Below, piece after piece: positions 26,377 through 35,564 of a DNA stretch of 58,115 nt. The notes beneath the pieces are model-generated. The model saw nothing but the letters and a program-made list of their open reading frames with translations. It searched no databases and was not told the origin of the DNA. The stretch's first letter is position 1, and the number at the start of each line of letters is the position of its first letter. A program made the position numbers and the translations under genes. Origin of the DNA: Planctomycetota bacterium (GTDB lineage: Bacteria > Planctomycetota > UBA1135 > UBA2386); assembly GCA_016794425.1 (NCBI GenBank), contig JAEUHR010000054.1, forward strand, positions 1 through 58,115, given 5' to 3'.

Positions 26377-29300
26377 CTACTGCACCACGAGCCGCGGCCA
26401 GAACTCGGAGAACAGCGTGCCCGAGTCGTCCCAGGCGCGGATGTGGATCGTGTAGAGCCCGCCGCCGAGCCAGCATTCGGGCGCAACGAACTGGCCCTCC
26501 AGCACGTGCGGCGATGCCGAGATCTGCTGCAGTTCGACCGTGTCCAGCACGACGCCGGTGATCACGTGCACCAGCAGCGCTTCGCCCTTCAGTGAGTCGC
26601 CGTCCGTCAACGGGCCTTCGACCCAGGCGCGGATCGTCTGCGAGCGGCCGGTCTGGGCGAATGCCTCCGCCGGCTCGATGTCGTGCCGCGGCAGCTCGAC
26701 CTCCGCGATGCGCAACGGCCCGATCGAGACGGGATCGTTGCGGAACGGGGCGATCTCGTGGCTGGCGCCCGGCACGTTGAGGTACGGCCAGACCGCGCTC
26801 TTCTTGTTGGCGGCGTCGGTGGCCTGCAGCGTCAGGTGGAACACGGTCCCGACCGGAGCGCCGGCCAGGACACCGATGTCGAGTGCGAACTGCCAGCGAT
26901 CGGGTGTTGCCGCGGGCTGGGCGACCACGGACCACTGCTGGCCGGTGCCGACCTCGCGCACGAGCAGGGACCCGGCGAAGTCGGCGTTGGCATCGCGCAC
27001 GGTGACCTCGAACAGCATCGCGTAGTCGGCGTCGTCGACCAGCGTCGACGTCGATGTGCGCACGGCCTCGATGTGCGGCGCGGTGTCGGGTTGCGCGCCG
27101 GCGGCCGGTGCGATGTGGATCCACTTCTTCACCGACGCCGTCGTGTTCGTCGCGTTGTCCGTGATCGTGAACGCGAGTTCGCGCCAGCAGGTCTCGGTGG
27201 GGGTGCCGCGGATCAGGTACACGCCCTTGTGGGTGCGGCCGCCGGTGTTGCCGGGCAGGAACGTGCCGGTGAGGCCACCGGGCAACGGCGTGCCCAGCGT
27301 CACGGTGTAGCGCGAACCGGTGGTCGACAGCTGCGGGTTGCCGCCTTCGGGCACCAGCACGTGGCCGTGCAGCGGCGCGCTGGCCGGATCGACGTTGGCG
27401 TCGAGGGGGATGCCGTACGGGACGCCGACCTTGCCGTGGATCAGGTGCCGGCTGGCGAAGCGCAGCCCGTCGAGCTGCGTGAAGTCGATCGGGTTCTCGC
27501 GCAGCGGGTCGAGGAACGGCTCGGCGTACGCATTCGGCGTCGCGTGCGTGCGATTGGTCGCCGTGTCGCGCACCAGGTTGAGCCGCACGTTCCAGGTCGG
27601 CCCCGGGAACAGCGCGTCGTACAGCTCCTCGGCGCCGTCACCGAGGATGTCGGCGGCGAGCGCCTGACTGTGCGACCACGGCAGCGTCGTCCAGGCCTGG
27701 GCGCGGAACTGCGGCTGGGTCGCCGTCGGCGCGGTGACCGCGCTGAAGCGCCAGACCGTCGGCGCCATGTTGAAGATGTCGACCAGCTCCTGTGCCAGGC
27801 GGTCGCCGACGACGTCGGCGACGTAGCGCGTCGGCAGGCCCGGCAGCGCGCCCGCAGCGTTGTCGCCGCCCCATGCCAGTGCCGGCATGTGCGGCTCGGA
27901 GCCGAACAGCACGAACGGGCCCTGCGACTGCGAACCGAACGCGTGGCCGTTCTTCATCAGCAGGCCGAGCTCGAACCCGGGCCGGCTGGCGATCAGGTTG
28001 CCGAGGTAGACGAGCTGCACGTCGGGGCCCGAACCGTGGAACATCGACGGCGTGGTGCCCGGGCCGGCGAGCTGCGAGGCCACCACGTTCCAACGGCTCA
28101 GGGGCGACGGCTGTGCCCAGGTCGCGATCGACGGGAACTGGTACTGCTCGCCGTCGTGCTTCGACGAACCGGCGACGCTGAGCAGGCGCAGCGGGCTGCG
28201 TTGTCGCCGCTGTGGCGACGCGAGCAGAGCGCCGTAGTCCTGGCCGAGCACGCCGCCCCAGACGTCGAGGCCGCGCCAGTCCTGGGCCAGCGGCGCCGGC
28301 GACCGCTCGTCCGAAGTCGCGATCACTTCGGCGCCGGGCATCGGGATCAGCCGACCCTGCGCGTCGAGGTGCGCCTTCAGGTAGTCGCCGATGCAGACGT
28401 CGTCCCAGTGGTTGTTGTGCTGCGGGTTGGTCTGATTGAGGTTGGGGCCCCAGGAGTTCTTCAGCATCAGGTCCCAACGCAGGTCGAGGGACCACCCGGT
28501 CGTCACGTCGTGGCGCGGCGTCTCGACGCGCTTGCAGCAGATCTCGTCGATGCCGTCGGCGTTGACGTCGCCGATCGCGAGCGTGTGGCCACAGCCGCCA
28601 AGCCGGTACTGCGGGAAGCCCGACCACATGCCGCTGGCGAAGCCGACGTGGTGGAAGTTGCCGTTGCGCCAGACGTAGGCGGCGCCGTGCCGTCCGGAGG
28701 TCTCGGCGCGGGTGTGGCCGACGACGCCGTTGACGTGGCCGGCGCCGAACATGCCGCCCTTGCACTTCACGCCGTCGACGCCGTTGGTCCAGACGCCGGG
28801 GAACTGCCGGCTGCCGCCGTACGAGAACTGCAGGCACGCCTGCGTGACGTCCTGGCCGGCCGCGATCGTCAGCGTCGCTTCGGTCGAGTTCACCTGCGGT
28901 TCGAGGCGGCTGGTCTGCGGGTTCCACTTCCACAGCTGCATGAAGATCGCGTGGCCGGAGGGCTCGCGGTACGAAGGCGAGCCGGTCGTCACCGTGCCCT
29001 GCGCCGTGCCGGGGAAGAAGTCGACGTAGGCCCAGTCGTTGGTGCCGTCGCAGTCGAAGTCGGCGATCACGCCGAGGTCGTTCTCCCACGCGCGCCAGCT
29101 CGTGAGCCGGAAGTCCCAGTTCGTGGTGCCCGGCACGACGGTCAGGTCGACGGTCGACGTGCAGGCCATCACCGCGGCCGAGGCCTTCGTGTAGCTGCCG
29201 AATGCGCCGTCGAGCACCTGGAAGCCGTTCGGCGCCGCCTGCCAGCCGGTGCGCGCCGTCGGGTTCGCGTACTGCATGCGTACGAAGGCCCGGTAGGCGA

Positions 29301-29571
29301 AGCCGTTGTACAACAGCACGTCGGGCACGCCGTCGCCGGTCAGGTCGCCGACCTGCACCATGATCTTGCTGAGGCCCTTGAAGAAGTTCGCGTTGGTCGG
29401 CGGCCAGTTCAGGCCGTCGGGGAACTGGCTCTGCCCGATGCCGAGGTCCACCGACGAGGGCGACTGGGCCGGCACGGCGACGAGCGAGGCGAGGGCGAGA
29501 CCGAGCACTCGGAAGACGTGTGCCGATGACGGAGTTGCGGCCGGGCAGGGCCGCGAGGACCTGGTGTTCAA
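26377..29571 (-). CDS. Large exported FG-GAP/VCBS-repeat protein
   Basis: A 1064-residue exported protein. After a 14-residue basic lead there is a signal peptide (VFRVLGLALASLVAVPAQ). The N-terminal half has FG-GAP/VCBS-like repeats with calcium-binding loops: DLTGDGVPD, DFDCDGTND, DVNADGIDE and DILGDGAEE, the integrin-alpha-type beta-propeller pattern. The C-terminal half is beta-sandwich-like, with cadherin- or Ig-like strands (LRFASRHLIHGKVGVPYGIP, then TLQATDAANKKSAVWPYL). It lacks the short Cys module seen in other exported proteins. Probable cell-surface or adhesion role. An SGNH gene lies 114 bases upstream on the same strand. Confidence 0.8.
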   Translation of the reverse strand: MNTRSSRPCPAATPSSAHVFRVLGLALASLVAVPAQSPSSVDLGIGQSQFPDGLNWPPTNANFFKGLSKIMVQVGDLTGDGVPDVLLYNGFAYRAFVRMQYANPTARTGWQAAPNGFQVLDGAFGSYTKASAAVMACTSTVDLTVVPGTTNWDFRLTSWRAWENDLGVIADFDCDGTNDWAYVDFFPGTAQGTVTTGSPSYREPSGHAIFMQLWKWNPQTSRLEPQVNSTEATLTIAAGQDVTQACLQFSYGGSRQFPGVWTNGVDGVKCKGGMFGAGHVNGVVGHTRAETSGRHGAAYVWRNGNFHHVGFASGMWSGFPQYRLGGCGHTLAIGDVNADGIDEICCKRVETPRHDVTTGWSLDLRWDLMLKNSWGPNLNQTNPQHNNHWDDVCIGDYLKAHLDAQGRLIPMPGAEVIATSDERSPAPLAQDWRGLDVWGGVLGQDYGALLASPQRRQRSPLRLLSVAGSSKHDGEQYQFPSIATWAQPSPLSRWNVVASQLAGPGTTPSMFHGSGPDVQLVYLGNLIASRPGFELGLLMKNGHAFGSQSQGPFVLFGSEPHMPALAWGGDNAAGALPGLPTRYVADVVGDRLAQELVDIFNMAPTVWRFSAVTAPTATQPQFRAQAWTTLPWSHSQALAADILGDGAEELYDALFPGPTWNVRLNLVRDTATNRTHATPNAYAEPFLDPLRENPIDFTQLDGLRFASRHLIHGKVGVPYGIPLDANVDPASAPLHGHVLVPEGGNPQLSTTGSRYTVTLGTPLPGGLTGTFLPGNTGGRTHKGVYLIRGTPTETCWRELAFTITDNATNTTASVKKWIHIAPAAGAQPDTAPHIEAVRTSTSTLVDDADYAMLFEVTVRDANADFAGSLLVREVGTGQQWSVVAQPAATPDRWQFALDIGVLAGAPVGTVFHLTLQATDAANKKSAVWPYLNVPGASHEIAPFRNDPVSIGPLRIAEVELPRHDIEPAEAFAQTGRSQTIRAWVEGPLTDGDSLKGEALLVHVITGVVLDTVELQQISASPHVLEGQFVAPECWLGGGLYTIHIRAWDDSGTLFSEFWPRLVVQ

Positions 29572-29685
29572 GGAAGGCTCCTGGGTTGGAGAAGACGTCT
29601 TCCCGAGGACGGCAGCAGCACGCCCGACCGGAGCGCATTCTCGGATTCCGCGGCATCCCGCTGCCGCTGCTGCCGGTGCCCTGGC

Positions 29686-30759
29686 TCACCGTGCCGGCAT
29701 GCCGTCCGCGAGTGCCAGCGCGTACTGCCGGTTGCCGGCCGCGTTCAGATGGTCGTCGTGGCGCCAGAACAGCGCGTCGTAGGCGACGTGCTCGGCGGCC
29801 AGCCGCCGTTCCAGCGCCGGCACCACGTCGACCACGGTGCAGTGCTGCAGCACCGACGCGGCCACCGATTGCGTCAGCACCTGCAGGCTGCCGCGCGGGT
29901 CGGACCGCGCCGGCACCGGCGCCACCAGCACCGCGAACGAATGCCGCCGCGCCAGCGCGGCGAGGTCGCGGAACGCCTGTTCCAGCGGTTCCTTGGCGGC
30001 GCGGCGCCGTTCGATGCGCAGACCGACCTGCGCCGGGCCGACGAAGTTGCTGCGCAGCAGCGCGTCGCCGCGCGTCAGGTTGGTGACGGCGCGCACCAGC
30101 AGGCTGCCGTCGTAGGCGTTCGCGAGCCACGCGGCCGGGCCCTGCGCCGCGAGGTGCTGCAGGATCGCGCTGCGCTGCGCCTGGTCCTGGTAGGTGATCA
30201 CGTAGCGGTCGACGACTTCGCGGTAGAGCGGCCCCAGGGCTACGTCGTCGGCGTCGTTGCCGTAGAAGGCCAGGATCGCGGTGTCGATGCGCAGCCCGCG
30301 CGCCAGCTGCGCCGCCAGGATCCGGACCTGCACGTCGGTACCGGTGCCGTCGAGGCCGAGGTTGTGCACCTCGCCGCGCGTGCCGCGGCGGCGGCCGAGT
30401 TCGTGTTCGAGGATCTGCGTCCAGCCCGCCGCCACCGGCACGTGCAGGCAGGCCGTGAACGAGTCGCCGAGCGCGGCCACGCGCCAGACCGGGCTGTCGC
30501 CTGCCGCGGTGCGTTCGACGTCGTGGAAGCCGGCGCGGTTGATCACGACCGCGGCGTCCATCTCGAACAACCGGTGCAGACGGTCGCGGCCGCCGGGCAG
30601 GTAGGCGAAGCCGTTGGTCTCGTCGCGCACGTAGATGCGCGGCTGGCGGCTGACGCCGACCGCCGCCGGCTGCAACAGCCGCAGCAGCCCTTCGCCGAGC
30701 CCGCACGCCAGCGCCAGTGCGGCCGATGCCAACAGCAGCTTCTTCGGCAACGACGCCAC
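29686..30759 (-). CDS. SGNH hydrolase-type protein with N-terminal membrane anchor
   Basis: A 357-residue protein with an N-terminal hydrophobic segment (LLLASAALALACGLGEGLL). The SGNH blocks are AALGDSFTA (block I, nucleophile Ser), NLGLDGTGT (block II), AFYGNDADD (block III) and RHDDHLNAAGN (catalytic Asp and His). The function is probably an extracytoplasmic esterase or O-acyltransferase-like hydrolase; the substrate is unknown. The start is a GTG at 30759; no in-frame ATG precedes the hydrophobic segment. It is divergent from the class II amidotransferase gene (111 bases) and upstream of the FG-GAP gene. Confidence 0.8.
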   Translation of the reverse strand: MASLPKKLLLASAALALACGLGEGLLRLLQPAAVGVSRQPRIYVRDETNGFAYLPGGRDRLHRLFEMDAAVVINRAGFHDVERTAAGDSPVWRVAALGDSFTACLHVPVAAGWTQILEHELGRRRGTRGEVHNLGLDGTGTDVQVRILAAQLARGLRIDTAILAFYGNDADDVALGPLYREVVDRYVITYQDQAQRSAILQHLAAQGPAAWLANAYDGSLLVRAVTNLTRGDALLRSNFVGPAQVGLRIERRRAAKEPLEQAFRDLAALARRHSFAVLVAPVPARSDPRGSLQVLTQSVAASVLQHCTVVDVVPALERRLAAEHVAYDALFWRHDDHLNAAGNRQYALALADGMPAR

Positions 30760-30870
30760 GGTGGGCGGTGATTCTGCGCGGTTTCGGGGCCCGGCGTCCA
30801 GGTCCGCCGCGGCGAACCTGCCGGCCGCGAGCCGCGCACGCGGCGCCGCGTTCGGGTATGAGCGGGTGCC

Positions 30871-31728
30871 ATGTGCCGGTTCACGCTGTACCTGGGCCCC
30901 AGCATCCGTCTGTCGTCACTGGTCGTCGAACCGAAGCACTCGATCATCGACCAGAGCTGCCACAGCTCGGCCCAGGAGGAGCCGCTGAACGGCGACGGCT
31001 TCGGCATCGCGTGGTACGCGCCGGAGATGTCGCACGAACCGGCGCTGTTCCGGTCGGTGACGCCGGCCTGGAACAACACGAACCTGCTCGAGCTGGCGCG
31101 CGTCGTGCAGAGCCCGCTGATCTTCGCCCACGTGCGCGCCGCGACGAAGCACGGCGGCCAGAGCGAAGCGAACTGCCACCCGTTCCGCAGCGGCGCGTAC
31201 GCGTTCATGCACAACGGCGACATCGGCGACTTCCCGCTGCTGCGACGCCCGCTGCTGAACTCGCTCGGCGACGCCGCGTTCGCCAGCATCCAGGGCAACA
31301 CCGACTCCGAGCACCTGTTCGCCCTGGTGCTCGACGAACTCGCGGCGTCGCGGGCGACCGGTCTCGAGCGGCTGGCCGCCGCGCTCGCGGGCGCGGTCGC
31401 GCGCGTCACGGCGCTGGGCCAGAAACACGGACAGGGCGCCTGGTCGTACCTGAACCTCGCGCTCTCGGACGGCGAGTCGGCGGTCGCGTGCCGCTACACG
31501 ACCGAACCCGACTACGACGGCGAGAGCCTGTTCGTGCACACCGGGCGGCTCTACGTCTGCCGCGACGGCGAATGCCGGATGCTGGCACCGGCGGCGCAGG
31601 GCCGCGGCTGCGTGATCGTCAGCTCCGAGCCGCTCAGCGACGACTACGGCTGGCACCCGCTGTCGCGCAACTCGATGCTGCTGGTCACCAAGGCCGGCGA
31701 CACGACGGTCCGCGCGATGCCGGACTGA
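30871..31728 (+). CDS. Class II glutamine amidotransferase (YafJ/EgtC-like)
   Basis: A 285-residue protein. Met is followed by Cys2 (MCRFTLYLG), the N-terminal nucleophile after Met removal. Other type II glutaminase residues are NGDGFGIAWY, AHVRAATKHGGQSEANCHPF and the FMHNGDIG loop, all in the expected order. The family releases ammonia from glutamine or hydrolyses gamma-glutamyl amides (YafJ, EgtC). No synthetase partner domain is present, so a gamma-glutamyl amidohydrolase role is likelier than an amide-forming one. No ergothioneine gene is adjacent. Confidence 0.9.
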   Translation: MCRFTLYLGPSIRLSSLVVEPKHSIIDQSCHSSAQEEPLNGDGFGIAWYAPEMSHEPALFRSVTPAWNNTNLLELARVVQSPLIFAHVRAATKHGGQSEANCHPFRSGAYAFMHNGDIGDFPLLRRPLLNSLGDAAFASIQGNTDSEHLFALVLDELAASRATGLERLAAALAGAVARVTALGQKHGQGAWSYLNLALSDGESAVACRYTTEPDYDGESLFVHTGRLYVCRDGECRMLAPAAQGRGCVIVSSEPLSDDYGWHPLSRNSMLLVTKAGDTTVRAMPD

Positions 31729-31857
31729 GCCCGGCGCGCGCGGTTTCGGTCGATCGAGCCGGAGATCGGCGGCGACCGGGCTGCGGCGCGTGACGCGGGC
31801 CGGCGTTCCGTCCTTCCCAGGTGGACGCTGTTCCCCGTCTCCCGCACCGCAACCGCC

Positions 31858-33192
31858 ATGTCCCGACTTCCGGTCTTCGCCCTGTTCGCCGCCTGTACCT
31901 CGTCGCTGTCCGCCCAGTGGATCCCGCTTACGCCTGCCAATCCGCCGACCACCGGCAACGCCGCCGCGATTGCGGCGGCGCCGAACGGTCAGATCCTGCT
32001 GCACGGCGGCTACCTCGCGGTCACGGAATCGGCCGAGACGTGGCGCTTCGACGGTTCTGGCTGGACGCAACTCGTGACACAGCCGTCGCCGAGCCGGCGC
32101 ACGCTGGCCGAGATGGCCTACGACTCGGCGCGCAACCGCTACGTGATGTTCGGGGGCGGCGTCCAGAGCGGCTTCTTCATGGCCGAACTCGACGAGACGT
32201 GGGAGTGGGACGGCAGCGCGTGGTCGCTGTCGACTGCTGCCGTGCGGCCGCCGGCGCGCATTCGCCACGGCATGGCCTTCGATTCGGTGCGCAGCCGGAC
32301 CGTGCTTTACGGCGGCAGCGCGTTCTTCAGTTCGCTCGGCGACACCTGGGAGTTCGACGGCGCGACCTGGCAGCAGGTCTCGGCCGCCAGCGGGCCCGGC
32401 CCGCGCAGCCAGGTCGCGATGGCGTTCCACGCCGGGATCCAGCGCACCGTGCTGTTCGGCGGCACCAGCGGGTTCGGGGTCGACGACACGACCTGGCTCT
32501 ACGACGGCACCAGCTGGACCGCGGCTCCGGTCACCGGGCCGCGGCCGGCGGCGCGGTTCGGCGCGAACATGGTCTACGACCCGGTGCGCGGTGTCTGTCT
32601 GCTGTTCGGCGGCTACGACGCGCTGGTGATCAGCCTGAACGACGTCTGGGAGTTCGACGGCACCGCTTGGACCAAGTTGCCGGCGACGCAGTTGCATTCG
32701 GCCGACAGCGCCTACGCGTTCGACGCGGTGCGGCGCGTGGTCGTCTGCGTGCCTGGCAGCGCGCCGTTCAACGCGCTGACCTACGAGTTCGGCGCGCGCG
32801 TCGACGTCCGCGGCACCGGTTGCACCGGCTCGCTCGGCGTGCCGACGCTGGTCGCCGCCGACGCACCGCGCCTGGGCCAGACCTGGCAGCTGACGCTCGG
32901 CGGCACGCCGGCGGTGGCGCCGTTCGCGGCGTTCGCGTTCGGGCTCGACAGCCCGGTCGCCGTGCCGCTCGACGCCTACGGCCTGACCGGTTGCACGAGC
33001 TACATCGATCCGCTGGTGCTGACCGTGCTCGCGCCGGTCGCCGGCGGCAGTGCGACGGTCGGCCTCGCGCTGCCGGCGTCGGTGGCGCTGTTCGGCACGC
33101 CGGTGACCGCGCAGGGCCTGTCGGTCGACATCGGCTGGAACCCGGCGTGGCTCGTGACCACGCACGCGCTCGCCGGTCTCGCCGGCTGGTGA
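31858..33192 (+). CDS. Secreted kelch-repeat protein with C-terminal module
   Basis: A 444-residue exported protein: signal peptide MSRLPVFALFAACTSSLSAQ, about six kelch-like blades with repeated YDxxRxRxVLFGG and LGDTWEFDGATW motifs, then the shared module from about residue 315 (RGTGCTGSLGVPTL, later GLTGCTSYID). It is like a half-size version of the protein at 13796-15970 and probably folds as one propeller. No enzyme active site is seen. Its stop is 18 bases from that of the convergent transglutaminase-like gene. Confidence 0.87.
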   Translation: MSRLPVFALFAACTSSLSAQWIPLTPANPPTTGNAAAIAAAPNGQILLHGGYLAVTESAETWRFDGSGWTQLVTQPSPSRRTLAEMAYDSARNRYVMFGGGVQSGFFMAELDETWEWDGSAWSLSTAAVRPPARIRHGMAFDSVRSRTVLYGGSAFFSSLGDTWEFDGATWQQVSAASGPGPRSQVAMAFHAGIQRTVLFGGTSGFGVDDTTWLYDGTSWTAAPVTGPRPAARFGANMVYDPVRGVCLLFGGYDALVISLNDVWEFDGTAWTKLPATQLHSADSAYAFDAVRRVVVCVPGSAPFNALTYEFGARVDVRGTGCTGSLGVPTLVAADAPRLGQTWQLTLGGTPAVAPFAAFAFGLDSPVAVPLDAYGLTGCTSYIDPLVLTVLAPVAGGSATVGLALPASVALFGTPVTAQGLSVDIGWNPAWLVTTHALAGLAGW

Positions 33193-33210
33193 GCCGGCGG
33201 CCGGGCGCGG

Positions 33211-35388
33211 TCACCTCGTCGGCAGTGGCGGCGGCTCGCGGCCGGCCAGCCCACACAGCACTTCGACGGCGGGGTCGAGCCACTGCTTGCCCTTGTGCTC
33301 GAGCACTTCCTTGCCGGCGAAGTCGGCCAGCAGCTCGTTGGCCCAGGCGGCCCGTGCCGCCTTGCCCTTGACGGTGCGGCTCCAGGCCTTCACGCGCTCG
33401 CCGAACGCGCGGCCGTCGCGCCGGCTGCGGTTGCGCGACGGCGACTCGAGCCAGCGCTGCACCTCGGCGCGGCAGCGCGCGGTGAAGCCGCCTTCACCGT
33501 CGATCGCGCGCCAGGTGCGCGCGAGCAGGCCGGCGTCCGTGCAGCCCTGGCGTTCCAGTTCGGCCAGCAGCGACTCGTTGGCGCTGCGGCCGGACGGTTC
33601 GGGCAGCGCCAGCGCCCGCGCGTGCACGAGGTCGCGCACCGTGGTGCGGTACAAGGCGTGCTCGCCGGCGTCGAGCCGGGGCCCCGCGGTGCGGTCGAAC
33701 ACGTCGAACAGCGCGACCGCCGACGCGGTGTCCGCCGTCGCCGCGAGCGCTGCCTCGACCGCCGCGAGCGCGAACGGATCGTGCGCCAGCACGTCGGCGG
33801 CGAAGTCCGCGGCGTCGGCGGCACGCTGCGCCGGCGGCAGCGCGGCGAACCGCCGGCAGTGCGCCAGCGCGTCGACCACGGCCGCGAAGTCGCGGTTGCA
33901 GCCCCACACGACCGCCAGCCAGAACGCCATCGGCCGCCGCCCGCCCCGGTCGTCGAAGTTCCAGCCGGCGTGCACGGTCGTGACCTCGTCGCCGCCGGTC
34001 GCATACTGCTCGCCGGTGCAGCGATAGCGGCCCGTCGCGCGGTCGTGTTCCATCCGCACCAGCGCGCAGTGGCCCGGCTGCCCGGCGGTCGAGGCCGGCA
34101 CACCGAGGATGCGCCACGTGCGGGCGCCGATGTTGCCCATCGTTCCGCACACGCCGCCGTCCTTCCACATCATCTGGATCGAGCCGTACGCGAACGGGAA
34201 CGGCGCCAGCCGCCGCGCCGACTGCATGTCGAACTGCTGCGCGATGTCGCCGATGTACTCGCCGTAGGTCTGCCGTTCGCCGCGGTCGCGGAAGCGCTGC
34301 CAGATGTCCTCGCGCTCGCGCAGCGGCTGGTCGTCGCCGGCCAGCATCATCAGCAGCGGCCACGGCGCCTGCAGCGGGAACAGCGGCCAGGCGCGTTCGG
34401 CGCGCTGCGCCGCCGTGAACGGATGGCGGTCGTTGCGGATCAGCCAGGCCATCGACTCCGCCGGCACCGGCGCGCGGTCGCGCGCGGCCGGCATGCGGCC
34501 CTTGTTGCGGTAGGCGGTGTGGAACAGCTCGTGTGCGGTCGCGATCGCCGTGCGGCGCGCTGCGTCGTCGATCGCCGCGGTCGAGTACCAGTGCACGAGC
34601 CGGTCGCCGCAGTCGATCCGGACGTCGGCGTGGCCGTGCGCCGCCATGTAGGCGTGGAACTCGGCCTGCAGCGCCGCGGACGCGATCACGTCGGCGGCGC
34701 AGAGCTTGCGGGTCCGTTTCGTGGCGGCCTGGCCGGCCACGGTGCGCGGCCGCGCGTGGCCCTGGTCGTCGTACTCGAGCGGCGGCACCGCGTCGGCCGC
34801 GACCTCGAACTCGATCGGCGCGTGGTCCTCGAGGAAGTTCACGATGTGGTCGTCGCGGTCGAGCGGCCGCGTCGGGTCCTTCGTGTCGACGGGGAGCCGC
34901 GGATCGCCGGGGATCGCCAGCACCAGCGGCGGCCGCGGCGCCACGTCGGGCAGCGCGTCGGTCGCGCCTTCGTTGTCGCCGTCGTTCCACGGCGACGCCG
35001 GGTGGTCGGGCAGCTGGTACGATCGCTGCACCGCGAACGCCAGCGCCAGCTGCGGGTAGTCGCGGCGCACCGTCGCCTCGCCGAGGTCGAGTTCGAGCGC
35101 GCGCAGCAGCAGCAGCACGCGCAGCGGCTCGGCGCGGCAGCCCCAGACGGTCGTGCGCCGCACAGGCTCGGCGTCGATCCAGGCCAGGAAGTCCGCCGGC
35201 AGCTCGATCTGCCGGTCGCGGCAGGCGGCGAGGGTGCGGGCGCGCGCGGCGTCCAGGAACTCTGCCAGCTGCGCCCGCGCCAGTCGGGCGCGCGTGGTCG
35301 CGGCCTGGGCGGCGGGCTCGGCCGCGAGCAGTGCCGCGACGGTGGCGGCGCAGAGACCGGGCAGGACGCGGCGGCACGGGACGGGCAT
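33211..35388 (-). CDS. Secreted transglutaminase-like cysteine protein
   Basis: A 725-residue exported protein with an N-terminal signal peptide (VPCRRVLPGLCAATVAALLAAE). A transglutaminase-like core is suggested by KDGGVCGTMGNIGARTWRI, where the Cys would be the nucleophile, and PASTAGQPGHCALVRM, where the His would be the partner. This GGxCG...GQPGH pattern is common in planctomycete transglutaminase-like proteins. An upstream HELFHTAYRNKG stretch is His-rich but lacks a clean zinc-protease layout. The activity (protease or crosslinking) is unknown. The ATG at 35388 is preferred because it opens the signal peptide; an upstream start would add 27 unlikely residues. Confidence 0.72.
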   Translation of the reverse strand: MPVPCRRVLPGLCAATVAALLAAEPAAQAATTRARLARAQLAEFLDAARARTLAACRDRQIELPADFLAWIDAEPVRRTTVWGCRAEPLRVLLLLRALELDLGEATVRRDYPQLALAFAVQRSYQLPDHPASPWNDGDNEGATDALPDVAPRPPLVLAIPGDPRLPVDTKDPTRPLDRDDHIVNFLEDHAPIEFEVAADAVPPLEYDDQGHARPRTVAGQAATKRTRKLCAADVIASAALQAEFHAYMAAHGHADVRIDCGDRLVHWYSTAAIDDAARRTAIATAHELFHTAYRNKGRMPAARDRAPVPAESMAWLIRNDRHPFTAAQRAERAWPLFPLQAPWPLLMMLAGDDQPLREREDIWQRFRDRGERQTYGEYIGDIAQQFDMQSARRLAPFPFAYGSIQMMWKDGGVCGTMGNIGARTWRILGVPASTAGQPGHCALVRMEHDRATGRYRCTGEQYATGGDEVTTVHAGWNFDDRGGRRPMAFWLAVVWGCNRDFAAVVDALAHCRRFAALPPAQRAADAADFAADVLAHDPFALAAVEAALAATADTASAVALFDVFDRTAGPRLDAGEHALYRTTVRDLVHARALALPEPSGRSANESLLAELERQGCTDAGLLARTWRAIDGEGGFTARCRAEVQRWLESPSRNRSRRDGRAFGERVKAWSRTVKGKAARAAWANELLADFAGKEVLEHKGKQWLDPAVEVLCGLAGREPPPLPTR

Positions 35389-35564
35389 GGCGCCGCAGTA
35401 TGGTCGTCGCCGGCAACCGGTGCACGTGGCGGTGGTGTGGGGGTGCCTACGGCGGACCGTGTCCGACACCCGCGCCGAAAATCCGCGGCGGGCGCTGTTC
35501 GGTCCGGGCGCGGAACCGGGCTGTCTGGGGCGACGACCCTCGACCTTCGCCCAGGAAGCCGACC

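Noticed and set aside
26683..29529. Plus-strand 948-residue open frame over the FG-GAP gene
   Set aside because: Antisense shadow: the minus strand has a signal peptide and calcium-loop motifs, this one has neither.
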